A DNA stretch of 64,000 nt from NCBI GenBank assembly GCA_023701125.1, contig JAMPXO010000005.1, positions 21,859 through 85,858 of the forward strand. The letters are read 5' to 3'. Positions 10,170 through 20,700 of this stretch are shown in pieces. The position numbers were made by a program, and so were the translations under genes. Each line of letters starts with the position of its first letter. The stretch's first letter is position 1. Source of the DNA: Vicinamibacteria bacterium (GTDB lineage Bacteria; Acidobacteriota; Vicinamibacteria; Fen-336). The notes under the pieces are model-generated. The model did not search any database. It was not told where the DNA came from and worked only from the letters and a program-made list of their open reading frames with translations.

Positions 10170-12845
10170 CTACTCCGCGCGCAGCAGCTCGAGCGGGGTG
10201 CGACGGAACGCCTCGGCGGCGGTCAGCACGCCCGCCAGCCCGGAACCGGCGGCGAGGCCGGCGGACAGCGTCACCAGCGCCGCCCACGGCACCGCGGGCT
10301 CGAGCTCGAACCAGGTCTCGAGCAGCGGCAGGCCGAGGCCCAGCGCCAGCGCCGAGGCGCTGATCGCGGCCAGCAGGCCGAGCGCCATGCCCTCCACCAC
10401 GGCCACCGCGCGGACCTGGGCGCGGGTGGCGCCCAGCGTCTTCAGCAGCGCGGCCTCGCGCAGCCGCTCGCGGCGCAGCGCCAGCAGCGCGGCGGCCAGC
10501 ACCACCGCGCCGACGACGAGCGAGAAGCCGGCCATGAAGCGCACCGCCAGCGCCACCTGGCGCAGCAGGCCCTCGACCGAGGCGCGCACCGCGGTCACGT
10601 CGAGCACGGCCAGGTTGGGGAAGCGCTCGAGCAGCTCGCGCTGGGCGCGGCCGCGGTCCGCCGCGCTCTCCAGCCGGGCCAGCGTGACGAACGTGCGCGG
10701 CGCCACTTCCAGGGGTGCCGTCGGGTTCCGACGCCGGGCGAAGCCCGTCGCCGGTCCCTTGGGGGCTCCGTCGCCAACGGAGCTCCTCTGCCCCCAAACC
10801 CCCGCCGGGAACACCGCGAAGAAGTTGGGCTCGATCCGCGTCCAGTCGGTGCGCCGCAGGTGGGTGACCCGCGACGGCAGCGGCACCCCGGACACGTCCC
10901 ACACGAGCTCATCGCCGACGCCCACGCCGAGTTCCGCCGCGAGGCCCGCGTCGAGCGAAACCGGAACGGGCTCGTCAGGCCGCAGCGCGCGGCCTGCGCC
11001 TTCCGCCCATCGTTCGCCCGCGACCGTGGTCTCGGCGGCGGTTGCGTGGTCGCGGTACGAGCTGCGGTACTCGCGGCGCAGCAGGCCGCGCGGGCGGCGG
11101 TCTTCGCCCTCCGCGTCGGTTTCGCCCAACTGGTCGCTGACGCTCGCGCCCTTCACGCTCGACAGCCGCATGGCGACGATCGGCACCGCGGGATCCGGTG
11201 CCGCGCCGCGCGCGCGCAGGTCGGCGGTGATCGCCTCCACCTGGTCGGGCTGGATCTCGAACACGACGACGTTGGCGCGGCCCGCGGCGTCGCCGAGGTC
11301 GAGGCCGCGCACCAGGTTGGCCTCGACCAGGCCCATCAGCGCGAGCAGGAAGCCGCCGAAGCCGAGGGCGACGACGACCGGCGTCGTCTGGTGGCCGGGC
11401 CGCTGCAGGTTGGCGAGGCCCTGGCGCACGGCGTAGGGCAGCGCCGCGGGCAGCGGCCGCGCGAGCGCGCGCACCAGCAGGCGGGCGACCAGCGCCAGCA
11501 CCAGTGCGACCAGCGCCGCACCGCCGGCGAAGGCCAGCCCGGGGCCGACGCGCCTGGCCTGGACGACGGCCAGCGCCGCCAGCGTCGCCGCCGAGGCGAC
11601 GACGACTGTCGCCCGCGCCGGATCGCGCCACGGCCGCGGCGCCGCGGCCTGCAACCCCTCGCGCAACACCGCCAGCGCCGGCACGTCGCGGATCGCCAGC
11701 AGCGGCAGCGCGGAGAACGCGAACATCGCCAGCACGCCGGTGGCCAGGCCGGAGGCGATCGCGAGCGGCGCCGCCGCCGGCTCGACCACGACCGGCAGCC
11801 AGTCGCCCAGCAGCCGCGGCAGCGCCCGCGCCACCACGAGCCCGAGCCCGGAGCCGACCAGGCCCGCGAGCAGGCCGGCGAGCCCGACCTGGAAACCGAG
11901 CGCAGCGGCCAGGTCGCGCCAAGAGGCACCGATCGCGCGCAAGACCGCGAGGCTCGGCAGCGCGCGGCGTACGAAGGCGTGGACCCCGGCCGCGGTGCCG
12001 AGCCCGCCCAGCAGCAGCGCGGCGAAGCCGACCAGGCCGAGGAAGCGCGACATCCGCGCCAGCGCTTCGCCCGCTCGTTGCTCGTCGTCGCGCGGCGAAC
12101 GCAGCGTGACCCGTTCGCGCGCCAGCCGCGGGCGGTACGCGGCGACCAGCGGCACCGGGTCGCGGCCCTCGGCCAGCGCGAGGTAGACCTCGTGCCGCAC
12201 CCGCGCCCCGAACCCGATCAATCCGGTGGCGGCGACGTGGCGGGCGTCGATCACGACCCGCGGGCCGAACGCGGTGCGGAACGCGAGGTCGCCGGGCCAG
12301 CCCTCGAAGGTGCCGGCGATCTCGAAAGACAGCGCGCCCAGCTCCAGCCGTTCGCCGACCGCCACGTCGAGCGAGGCGAGCAGCGACGGGTCGACCAGGA
12401 GGGCCGGTGCCGGGTCCGCCGCGAGCCGCTCGCGGGCGGCGGCGGGCGTGACCCGGAAGTTGCCGTGGAAGGGGAATCCACCTTCGATCGCGGAGACCTG
12501 CACGAGCCGTGCGCCGTCGCGGCCGGCGACTCGCGCCATCGCGCCGAAGCTGGTCGCCCGCGACAGCCGCACCCCGGGGCCGGCCTCGGCCTGGAGTGCG
12601 GCCAGTTGCTGCTCCGCACCCGCGGTGAAGGGCCGGTTGGCGCCGAGCGCGAGGTCCGCGCCGAGCAGGCCGCGCGCCTCGCGTTGCAGCGCGGCGCGGG
12701 CCCCGGCCTCGAACGCGGAGACCGAGACGAGAGCGGCGACCCCGATCGCCACCGGCAGCGCGAGCAGCAGCAACCGCGACGGCTGGTGACGCAGCTCGCG
12801 CCGCGCCGTCTGCCACGCGAAGCGGAGGCGCACGCGTTCAGCCAC
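10170..12845 (-). CDS. ybbP: YbbP-like ABC transporter permease with in-frame repeat insertion
   Basis: 891-residue FtsX/MacB-type permease of the YbbA-YbbP transporter, thought to act on lipids or lipoproteins at the cell envelope. Predicted topology: an N-terminal helix (about 20-45), a large extracytoplasmic domain, a bundle near 250-480, a second extracytoplasmic domain and a C-terminal FtsX bundle (about 760-880). The second soluble domain contains the family segment [10 protein letters not shown], which should run directly into [11 protein letters not shown]. Here 28 residues (WGQRSS to NPTAP) encoded by a copy of the dispersed repeat (10713-10796) interrupt it without breaking the frame. 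The start overlaps the end of ybbA. Synteny with divergent tesA matches E. coli. Confidence 0.9.
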   Translation of the reverse strand: MAERVRLRFAWQTARRELRHQPSRLLLLALPVAIGVAALVSVSAFEAGARAALQREARGLLGADLALGANRPFTAGAEQQLAALQAEAGPGVRLSRATSFGAMARVAGRDGARLVQVSAIEGGFPFHGNFRVTPAAARERLAADPAPALLVDPSLLASLDVAVGERLELGALSFEIAGTFEGWPGDLAFRTAFGPRVVIDARHVAATGLIGFGARVRHEVYLALAEGRDPVPLVAAYRPRLARERVTLRSPRDDEQRAGEALARMSRFLGLVGFAALLLGGLGTAAGVHAFVRRALPSLAVLRAIGASWRDLAAALGFQVGLAGLLAGLVGSGLGLVVARALPRLLGDWLPVVVEPAAAPLAIASGLATGVLAMFAFSALPLLAIRDVPALAVLREGLQAAAPRPWRDPARATVVVASAATLAALAVVQARRVGPGLAFAGGAALVALVLALVARLLVRALARPLPAALPYAVRQGLANLQRPGHQTTPVVVALGFGGFLLALMGLVEANLVRGLDLGDAAGRANVVVFEIQPDQVEAITADLRARGAAPDPAVPIVAMRLSSVKGASVSDQLGETDAEGEDRRPRGLLRREYRSSYRDHATAAETTVAGERWAEGAGRALRPDEPVPVSLDAGLAAELGVGVGDELVWDVSGVPLPSRVTHLRRTDWTRIEPNFFAVFPAGVWGQRSSVGDGAPKGPATGFARRRNPTAPLEVAPRTFVTLARLESAADRGRAQRELLERFPNLAVLDVTAVRASVEGLLRQVALAVRFMAGFSLVVGAVVLAAALLALRRERLREAALLKTLGATRAQVRAVAVVEGMALGLLAAISASALALGLGLPLLETWFELEPAVPWAALVTLSAGLAAGSGLAGVLTAAEAFRRTPLELLRAE
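10713..10806 (-). repeat. Dispersed two-hairpin repeat, copy A, inside the permease gene
   Basis: On the minus strand this reads GGGGGC, GGAGCTCCGTTGGCGACGGA, GCCCCC, then ACCGGCGACGGGCTTCGCC with its pairing arm. It is the same two-hairpin order seen in the intergenic copies. It lies wholly inside ybbP and adds 28 codons with no stop. Its orientation matches the gene. Confidence 0.85.
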
Positions 12846-13515
12846 GCGCTTCGTCCGCGACCAGGCGGCCGTCGTGCAGGCGCAGCACGCGGTCGGCGCG
12901 GGCGGCGAGGTCCAGGTCGTGGGTGACCAGCACCAGCGTGGTGCCGCGCTCGCGGTGGATCTCCTCGATCAGCTCGATCACCGCGGCGCCGGTGCGGGCA
13001 TCGAGGTTGCCCGTGGGCTCGTCGGCGAACACGACCCGCGGGTCGGCCGCGAATGCCCGGGCCACGGCCACCCGCTGCTGCTCGCCGCCCGAGAGCTGGC
13101 TCGGGTAGTGATGGCTGCGCTCGCCGAGGCCGACCCGCGAGAGCAACTCGCGGGCGCGCTCGCGCGCGGGGCGGCCCAGCAGCTCCAGCGGCACGCTCAC
13201 GTTCTCGAGTGCCGTCAGTGTCGGCACCAGGTGGAACGACTGGAACACGAAGCCGACCTTCTCGGCGCGCAGCCGCGCGCGCGCGTCTTCGTCCAGCGGC
13301 CCGAGGTCGGTGCCGTCGAGCACGACGCGGCCCGCACGCGGCCGGTCGAGGCCCGCCAACAGGCCCAGCAGCGTGCTCTTGCCGCTGCCCGAGGGGCCGA
13401 CGATCGCGGTCGTCGACGAGGCCTCCAGGGCGAACGTGATAGCGTCGAGCACGGTCAGCTCGCGGCCACCGGAGGCATAGGACTGCGTGAGCGAAACGCA
13501 CTCGATCATGGGCAT
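12838..13515 (-). CDS. ybbA: YbbA-like ABC transporter ATP-binding protein
   Basis: LolD/MacB-type ATPase that drives the neighbouring YbbP-like permease. 225 residues with Walker [10 protein letters not shown], signature [14 protein letters not shown], Walker [11 protein letters not shown] and the switch His in LVTHD. The ATG at 13515 has AAGG about 6 nt upstream; a second ATG at 13509 is also possible. The reading frame extends further but overlaps tesA and lacks family similarity there. The gene overlaps the permease start by 8 nt and is divergent from tesA, the arrangement known from E. coli tesA/ybbA-ybbP. Confidence 0.93.
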   Translation of the reverse strand: MPMIECVSLTQSYASGGRELTVLDAITFALEASSTTAIVGPSGSGKSTLLGLLAGLDRPRAGRVVLDGTDLGPLDEDARARLRAEKVGFVFQSFHLVPTLTALENVSVPLELLGRPARERARELLSRVGLGERSHHYPSQLSGGEQQRVAVARAFAADPRVVFADEPTGNLDARTGAAVIELIEEIHRERGTTLVLVTHDLDLAARADRVLRLHDGRLVADEARG

Positions 13516-13540
13516 GGGCAACCTTGGGGAAGGGCGGCCG

Positions 13541-14224
13541 GTGGCGGGGGGCCGTCGTTCGATCTTAATCGGGATGGCCGGGATGCTCGCCGCCGGCTGC
13601 GAGCGCGAGGCCGAGCCCGCTGCGGCCGCCGCCCCGCGCGCGACCTCGCCCGCGGACCCGCGGCCGATCGTGCTGTGCGTCGGCACCAGCCTGACCGCCG
13701 GCTATGGTCTCGACCCCGGCCAGGCGTGGCCCGGGCTGCTGCAGGTACGGCTCGACGCCGCGCAGATCCCGCTGCGGGTGGTCAACGCGGGCGTCAGCGG
13801 CGAGACCTCGGCGGGGGCGCTCGGCCGCATCGACTGGCTGCTGCGGCAGAAGCCGCGGGTGTTGTTGCTGGAGACGGGCGCCAACGACGCCCTGCGCGGG
13901 CTCGACCTCGGCCCGCTGCGCGCGAACCTGGCCGCGATCCTGGCCCGGGCGAAGGCGCTGTCGCCGGCGCCGGAGCTGGTGCTGTTCGAGATGGACGTAC
14001 CGCCCAACTACGGCGCCACGTATCGCGCCGAGCTGCGCGCGCTGTACCCGGCCGTGGCGCAGGCCACCGGCGCGACGCTGATGCCGTTCTTCCTCGACGG
14101 CGTCGCCGGCCACCCGGAGCTCCACCTGCCCGATGGCATCCACCCCAACGCCGCGGGCCATCGCCGGATCGCCGACAACGTCTGGCGCGCGCTCGGCCCG
14201 CTGCTGCGCGAGGCGGCCCGCTAG
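13541..14224 (+). CDS. tesA: TesA-like GDSL/SGNH arylesterase, lipoprotein
   Basis: SGNH-hydrolase acting as thioesterase, lysophospholipase or arylesterase outside the cytoplasm. From the GTG at 13541, which has a GGGGAAGGG tract upstream, the product is 227 residues with a lipobox LAAGC (Cys20), so it is probably a lipoprotein, unlike the periplasmic E. coli TesA. Block I reads VGTSLTAGYGL with Ser50; the usual GDS is GTS here. The other blocks are GVSGETSAG (Gly), ETGANDALRG (Asn) and DGIHPNAAGH (Asp and His). An upstream ATG (13508) would overlap ybbA and bury the signal. The stop overlaps that of the convergent hydrolase by 3 nt. Confidence 0.85.
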   Translation: MAGGRRSILIGMAGMLAAGCEREAEPAAAAAPRATSPADPRPIVLCVGTSLTAGYGLDPGQAWPGLLQVRLDAAQIPLRVVNAGVSGETSAGALGRIDWLLRQKPRVLLLETGANDALRGLDLGPLRANLAAILARAKALSPAPELVLFEMDVPPNYGATYRAELRALYPAVAQATGATLMPFFLDGVAGHPELHLPDGIHPNAAGHRRIADNVWRALGPLLREAAR

Positions 14225-15204
14225 GCCAGCAGCGGCGCGAAGAACTCCGTCACCCGCCGCGCGGGCCAGAAGCGGCCCGGGGTGTCGGCGCGGCCGACGA
14301 AGCCGACGTGGCCGCCGGTCGGCGCGATCTCGCGCTGGACGAGACCGCTCGCCGGCAGCGCGTGCCCGGTCACGCTCGCGGCCGGGATCAGCGGATCGTC
14401 GGCCGCGGTCAGCACCAGCGTCGGCAGCCCGATCCGGGCCAGCCACGGTCCCGCCGACGAGCGCTCGTAGTAGTCGCGGGCGCTCTGGTAGCCGCCGTAG
14501 GGTGCGGTGATCTGCTCGTCGTACTCGCGCACCGTGCGTAGCCCGCGCTCGCGGCCGGCCTCGTACAGGTCAGGCCGCAGCGACTGCCGCCAGCGGTAGG
14601 CCTCGCGCAGCTTGACGATGAAGTACTGCTGGTAGGCGCGGTTGCCCGGGCGCCCCAGCGCCTCGATGCAGGCCAGCAGGTCGACGGGCGGGGAGACCGC
14701 CGCCACGGCGCGCAGGGCCGCGGGCAGTTGGTCGGCGCGGCGGCCGGCCATCAGCAGCGCCAGGTTGCCGCCGAGCGAGAAGCCGCAGGCGGCGATCCGC
14801 GGCACCTCGCGCGCGAAGTGGTGCAGCACCGCCAGCGGGTCGCCGTCGAGGCCCGCGTTGTAGAGCCGCGCGCAAACGAGCGCGGCGTCGCCCGCGCTGC
14901 GCATGTTCATCCGCGCCACGTGCCAGCCGCGGGCCCAGGCGACCTGGCCGGTGGCCAGGCCGTAGGTCGCCTGGTCCCAGCCGCCGAGGCCGTGCACGGT
15001 GACGAGCAGCGGTCGCGCCTCGCGCGGGCCGTGCTGCCACGACGCCCGCACCAGCAGCTTCACGTCGTCGCCGGCGTCGACGACCACGTCCTCGGTCGGA
15101 TGGGGCCAGCCGAGGTTGCGCCGGAACCAGAATCCCGCGAGCGTCTGGCGGTGCCCGCCACGCAGGCCCGGCGGTGGCTTGAAATCCTGGATCGACGCCG
15201 GCAT
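14221..15204 (-). CDS. YheT-family alpha/beta hydrolase
   Basis: 327 residues. YheT-like hydrolases resemble eukaryotic ABHD1/3 and are thought to be esterases with unknown natural substrates. The opening FKPPPGLRGGHRQTLAGFW is a family hallmark. The triad appears complete: nucleophile Ser143 in GFSLGGN, Asp in LTAADDPLIP and His in PTGGHVGF; HGLGGWD supplies the oxyanion-hole region. The ATG at 15204 is chosen because the family start follows immediately; the longer open frame overlaps ftsE. Divergent from ftsE, with 25 bp between starts. Confidence 0.9.
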   Translation of the reverse strand: MPASIQDFKPPPGLRGGHRQTLAGFWFRRNLGWPHPTEDVVVDAGDDVKLLVRASWQHGPREARPLLVTVHGLGGWDQATYGLATGQVAWARGWHVARMNMRSAGDAALVCARLYNAGLDGDPLAVLHHFAREVPRIAACGFSLGGNLALLMAGRRADQLPAALRAVAAVSPPVDLLACIEALGRPGNRAYQQYFIVKLREAYRWRQSLRPDLYEAGRERGLRTVREYDEQITAPYGGYQSARDYYERSSAGPWLARIGLPTLVLTAADDPLIPAASVTGHALPASGLVQREIAPTGGHVGFVGRADTPGRFWPARRVTEFFAPLLA

Positions 15205-15229
15205 CGTTCCATGATCCCATGCGGGTTCG

Positions 15230-15886
<657 letters not shown>

Positions 15887-15898
15887 GCGGTGATCATC

Positions 15899-16085
15899 GG
15901 GTTCCGGCGCCGGGGTGAACCCGTCGCCGGTCCCGCAGGGGCTCACGCCGCGAAACGGACGCGGCTCCGCCCCCGCACCCCGGGGCGGGTTCCGACGCCG
16001 GGGTGAACCCGTCGCCGGTCCCGCAGGGGCTCACGCCGCGAAACGGACGCGGCTCCGCCCCCGCACCCCGGGGCGGGTTCCGACA
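15899..16085 (-). repeat. Dispersed repeat, copy B: two 88-bp tandem units plus 11 bp of a third
   Basis: Units 15899-15986 and 15987-16074 differ at one position (g/a at unit base 9). A third unit begins at 16075 and stops after 11 nt. On the minus strand each unit reads GGGGTGCGGGGGCGGAG, GCGTGAGCCCC, then GACCGGCGACGGGTTCACC. The array fills the convergent gap between ftsE and udk and begins, on the minus strand, 6 nt after the udk stop. Confidence 0.95.
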
Positions 16086-16091
16086 GGCTGG

Positions 16092-16706
16092 CTAGTCGCC
16101 GAGCTGGATGCGGATGCGGGCGACGATCGCCTCGAGCGCCACCCGGTTCTCGGCCCCGTGGGGCACGATGATGTCCGCGTAGCGCTTGGAGGGTTCGACG
16201 AACTCGAGGTGCATCAGGCGCACGGAGTCGAGGTACTGGCGCTCGACCGACTCGAAGCTGCGGCCGCGCTCCTTCAGGTCGCGCCGCAGCCGACGCAGAA
16301 TGCGCACGTCGGCGTCGGCGTCGATGAACAGCTTGATGTCCATCAGCCGCCGCAGGTCGGGCTCGGCCAGCACCAGGATGCCCTCGAGCAGGATCACGGG
16401 CCGCGGCAGCAGCGCATCGGGCAGCACCCGCCGCGAGTAGCTGGCGTGGTCGTAGGCGAGGCACGGCACCGGCCGGCCTGCCTTCAGGTCCATCAGGTCC
16501 TGGACCAGCAGCGGTGTGTCGAAGGCGTCGGGGTGGTCGTAGTTGATCGCGGCGCGGGCGGCGTCGCTGAGCTCGCGGCCGTCCTTGTAGTAGGAGTCCT
16601 GGGCGATCGTCGCGCAGCGGTCCGCGCCGATGCGCTCCGCCAGCCCCGAGGTGAACGAGGTCTTGCCCGAGCCCGTGCCCCCCGCGACGCCGACCACGAT
16701 CGCCAT
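16092..16706 (-). CDS. udk: Uridine kinase
   Basis: Phosphorylates uridine and cytidine to UMP and CMP in pyrimidine salvage. 204 residues, the usual length. Walker A is GVAGGTGSGKTSF (about 6-18), followed by QDSYYKDGRELS, NYDHPDAFDTPLL and the lid region RRLRRDLKERGRS. The ATG at 16706 is the natural start, directly before MAIVVGVAGG. No Shine-Dalgarno is visible. A palindromic ATTATAAT box ends 9 nt upstream and is shared with divergent ftsX. The gene splits ftsE from ftsX, an unusual position. Confidence 0.94.
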   Translation of the reverse strand: MAIVVGVAGGTGSGKTSFTSGLAERIGADRCATIAQDSYYKDGRELSDAARAAINYDHPDAFDTPLLVQDLMDLKAGRPVPCLAYDHASYSRRVLPDALLPRPVILLEGILVLAEPDLRRLMDIKLFIDADADVRILRRLRRDLKERGRSFESVERQYLDSVRLMHLEFVEPSKRYADIIVPHGAENRVALEAIVARIRIQLGD

Positions 16707-16715
16707 GGCGCGCGC

Positions 16716-16723
16716 ATTATAAT
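16716..16723. promoter_or_regulatory. Palindromic ATTATAAT shared by udk and ftsX
   Basis: ATTATAAT is its own reverse complement, so it provides TATAAT on both strands. It ends 9 nt from the udk ATG on the minus strand and 17 nt from the ftsX ATG on the plus strand. It is a striking AT-rich island in GC-rich DNA. No good -35 is visible on either strand, and neither gene shows a Shine-Dalgarno. Confidence 0.5.
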
Positions 16724-16740
16724 CGTCCGGTCTGCAACCC

Positions 16741-17634
16741 ATGGCCTGGCTCCGGGCGCTCGTGTATTTCGTCGAAGAGGCGCTCCTCAGCCTGTGGCGG
16801 AGCCGGCTCGTCCACGCCCTCTCGGTCGCCACCATCGCCGTCAGCCTGTTCGTGCTCGGCGCCTTCCTGACTCTCGCCGGCAACCTCGATGGTGTCGTCG
16901 AGCGCTGGACGCGCCAGATCCAGGTCGTCTTCTACGTCGAGGACGCGGCGCCGGAGGAGGTCCTGCGCTCGCTGGAAGCGCGGCTGAAGGCCGAGCCGGG
17001 CGTGGCCGAAGTGGACCGCGTCACCCGCGCGCAGGCGCTCGAGCGCTTCCGCGCCCTGTTCCGCGAGCTGGCCACGCTGCCCGAGGACCTGCGCGAGAAC
17101 CCGTTCCCGGGCTCGCTGGAGGTGACCCTGCAGCCGGGCGCGGCGGCCCGCGAGGACGCGCTGCGGCTGGTCGAGCGCTATCGCGAAGCCCCCGGCGTCG
17201 AAGACGTGCTGTTCGACCTGTTGTGGATCGAGCGGCTGTCGACCGCGGTGCGGCTGGTGCGCGGCGTCGGCGCCCTGCTCGGCGGCGTGCTGGTGCTGGC
17301 CGGCGTGTTCACCATCTCCAACGTGATCCGGCTGACCGTCTACGCCCGCCAGGACGAACTCGACATCATGCGGCTGGTCGGCGCCACCCGCGCCTACATC
17401 CGCGGCCCGTTCCTGGTCGAGGGCATGCTGCAGGGCCTGCTCGGCGGCCTCGTCTCGCTGGCCCTGCTCGGCCTCGCCTTTCGCTTCGTGACCCGCGAGT
17501 CCGAGGCGATCGCGGGCCTGCTCGGTCGCCCGCTCGCGTTCCTGTCGGCGGAGGCGGCGCTGGTGCTGGTGCTCGGCGGGGCGATGCTCGGCCTCGTCGG
17601 CAGCCTGGTCAGCCTCGGGCGCTCGCGGCTCTGA
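16741..17634 (+). CDS. ftsX: Cell-division protein FtsX
   Basis: Membrane subunit of FtsEX, passing the ATPase signal of FtsE to periplasmic hydrolase activators. 297 residues: a first helix (about 25-47), an extracytoplasmic loop of about 120 residues with the conserved QIQVVFYVEDAAP start, then three helices in the C-terminal FtsX bundle (about 170-190, 220-245, 265-290). RLTVYARQDELDIMRLVGAT is the typical cytoplasmic coupling segment. The ATG at 16741 fits the family. No Shine-Dalgarno is seen; the shared TATAAT lies 17 nt upstream. Separated from ftsE by udk and a repeat array. Confidence 0.94.
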   Translation: MAWLRALVYFVEEALLSLWRSRLVHALSVATIAVSLFVLGAFLTLAGNLDGVVERWTRQIQVVFYVEDAAPEEVLRSLEARLKAEPGVAEVDRVTRAQALERFRALFRELATLPEDLRENPFPGSLEVTLQPGAAAREDALRLVERYREAPGVEDVLFDLLWIERLSTAVRLVRGVGALLGGVLVLAGVFTISNVIRLTVYARQDELDIMRLVGATRAYIRGPFLVEGMLQGLLGGLVSLALLGLAFRFVTRESEAIAGLLGRPLAFLSAEAALVLVLGGAMLGLVGSLVSLGRSRL

Positions 17635-17683
17635 CCACGGCGCCGGGCGCGCCGACGCAAGCAAATCGCGGGCCGGAAAGGGC

Positions 17684-17712
17684 TTGACCCGCCGTGCGGG
17701 TGTGACCACACT
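17684..17712 (+). promoter_or_regulatory. Candidate sigma-70-type promoter for the Oar-like receptor
   Basis: TTGACC (17684-17689), 17-bp spacer, CACACT (17707-17712). The -10 is weak. A strong GGGGGAGGA ribosome-binding tract lies just before the ATG at 17758. Confidence 0.4.
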
Positions 17713-17757
17713 CCCCCCAATCCGGTTTCCCGTCCGTCCTCTGGGGGAGGACAACCC

Positions 17758-20700
17758 ATGAAAAACAGGATCTTCGCGAGCCTCCTCGGGCTCGGACTTC
17801 TGCTGCCCGCCTGTCCGGCTGCGGCGCAGGAAATCAACGGCACCATCGTCGGCACCGTCAGCGACCAGACCGGCGCGGTGCTGCCGGGCGCCATCGTCGT
17901 CGTCAAGAACGTCAAGACGGGCTTCACCCGCGAGGTGGTCACCAACGAGAGCGGCCGCTTCCTGGCCGCCTTCCTCCCGATCGGCACCTACGACCTCACC
18001 GTGACGATGAGCGGCTTCCAGCGGTGGACGGCGAAGGCGATCGAGGTGCACGTCTCCGACCGCCTCGAGTTCGCCCCGCTGCTGAAGGTCGAAGGCCTCG
18101 CCACCGAGGTGATGGTGACGGCCGCGGCCTCCTCGGTGCAGCCGACGGGCCAGGTCCAGAACCTGATGGGTTCGACCCAGGTCACGGAGCTGCCGATCAA
18201 CAACCGCAACTTCATGCAGCTGGCGACGCTGGTCCCCGGCGTGACCTCGGCGCTCGACGACGAAGCCCAGGTCGGCCTGACCAGCCGCGCGGACATCTCG
18301 ATCAACGGCAAGCGCCGCAACTCGGTCAACTGGCTGGTGGACGGCGCCTCCAACGTCGACGTCGGCTCCAACATCACGCTGCTGTCGACACCGACCCTCG
18401 AGTCGATCGAGGAGTTCAAGGTGATCACCAGCAACTTCTCCGCGGAGTGGCCGCGCAGCGGCGGCGGCGTCGTCAACGTCGTCACCAAGTCCGGCACCAA
18501 CAAGTACCGGGCCTCGGCCTACGAGTTCTTCCGCAGCGACTCGATGAACGCGAACTCGTTCTTCCGCAACCTGTCGACCAACCCGGACATCGCCAGCAAG
18601 CCCGCCAAGCTCGACTACAACAACTTCGGCTACACCCTCGGCGGCCCGATCATGAAGGACAAGTTCTTCTTCTTCTGGTCCCAGGAGTGGCGGAAGATCG
18701 AGCGCGCGCCGGCCAACCTGACCGCCAACGTGGTCGACCCGGCCTGGCTCAACGACCCGGCCAACCTCAACTACGTGGCGCCGGCGCTGCGCGACCCCAA
18801 CGCCGTGCGACTGCTGGCGGCGTGGCCGCAGCCGAACGTCGGTACCAACCGCTACGTGACCACGGCGCCGAACAAGAACGACACCCGCCAGGAGGTGCTG
18901 CGCCTCGACTACACGCTGTCGCCGAAGTGGCGGGCGATGGCCCGCTACACCCACGACCAGAGCGTGACCGAGGAGGTGGGCGGCCTGTTCTACGGCCTGG
19001 CGGTGCCCGGCATCGCGACCACCGAGACGACGGTCCCCGGCAACATCTTCGTCCTGCAACTGAACGGCACGATCAACGACAGCACGCTCAACGAGATCAG
19101 CTACCAGTTCTCGAGCAACAAGATCGGGACGATCAACCCCGACGGCACCCGCGGCACCCGCGAGGACTACGGCTACACGGGCTCCGAGCTGTTCGCCCAG
19201 AACAACTCGGGCCGGATGCCGACCGTGTCGGTCAGCGGGCTGTCGTTGATCGGCTCCAACCAGCTCATCAACATCGAGTACAAGAACCACACCTTCACCG
19301 ACAACCTGACCCTGGTCCGCGGCAACCACACGATCAAGCTCGGCGGCCTGGTCAGCTTCGAGTCGAAGGACGAGAACGCGGCCAACGAGACGCAGGGTCG
19401 CTACACCTTCGTCACGGCCGGCGGCTTCACCGCGTTCCAGAACTTCCTGCGCGGCAACGCCGGCGGCCTGTGCGGCACCGGCTGCACGTACTCCGAGGCC
19501 GAGCGCGACGTGACCAACCACTTGCGCTTCAACCGCTACGAAATGTTCGTGCAGGACACCTGGAAGCCCAGCTCGAACCTGACCCTCGACTTCGGCATCC
19601 GCTACGCGATCTACCCGGGCGTCGAGGACACGGAAGACGTGCTGACCAACTTCGACCCGGCGCTGTACGACCCGGCCGCCGCGCCGCGCTTCGCCAACGC
19701 CGCCGGCACGCTGCTGGTGGCCGGCACCGGCAACCCGCTCAACGGCATCGTCGTGGCGGGCAGCAACTCGCCCTACGGGAGCCGCATCCACGCGACCGAC
19801 AAGAACAACATCGCGCCGCGCTTCGGCTTCTCGTGGGATCCGGGCCACGAGTCGAAGACGATCGTGCGCGGCGGCGTCGGCGTCTACTACGACCAGCCGC
19901 TGGTCGGCATCTTCGAGCAGAACGCGTTCGTCAACCCGCCCTACGTCAACACGGTCAGCGTCCAGAATCCCGTGCTCGGCAGCCCCGGCGCCGGCGTGCC
20001 CCCGGGCACCACGGCGGTGCGCAACCTGATCGCCTCCTCCGACCCGTTCGACAACCCGCGCACGATCGAGTGGAACATCGGCGTCGTCCGCCAGCTCTAC
20101 TCGCGCGGCGTCGCCGAGCTCACCTACGTCGGCACCCGCGGCGACGGCCTGATCCGGCCGATCGAGATCAACCAGGCGCAGCCGGCGGACGTGGTCGCGC
20201 TCGGCTCGCTCAACATCGCCCGTCCCTACGACGGCTTCGGCACGATCCAGATGCGCCAGACCTCGGCCAAGGCGCGCTACCACGGCCTGCTGTTCAACTT
20301 CCGCCACGACGCCGGCCGCGCCGGCCTGTTCAACGTCGCCTACACCTTGTCGAAGAACATGGTCGACGCGACCAACGACCGCGACGCCGTCGACCTGCCG
20401 CAGAACCCGCTGGACCTCGACGCCGAGTACGCGCTGGCCCGCACCGATCGCACCCACGTGCTGTCGCTCAACTGGGTCTACGAGCTGCCGTTCTTCAAGG
20501 ACGGCAAGGGCCTGGCCAAGCAGGTCCTCGGTGGCTGGCAGATCTCGGGTATCGGCACCTTCCAGTCCGGGCCGCCGATCCCGCGCATCGCTCTCAGCAA
20601 CACCAACAGCGGCCGCCGCGGCAACCGCGCCAACGAGGTCGCCGACCCGTTCGCCAACGTCCCGGCGGGCCTGTACTGGTTCAACCCGGCGGCCTACTCG

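Noticed and set aside
10101..12926. 941-codon plus-strand open frame opposite the permease
   Set aside because: Composition dominated by Arg, Gln, Gly and Ala; the permease on the other strand has clear helices and family motifs.
15899..16085. CRISPR array
   Set aside because: Only two long direct units with no spacers; the same element recurs elsewhere as single copies.
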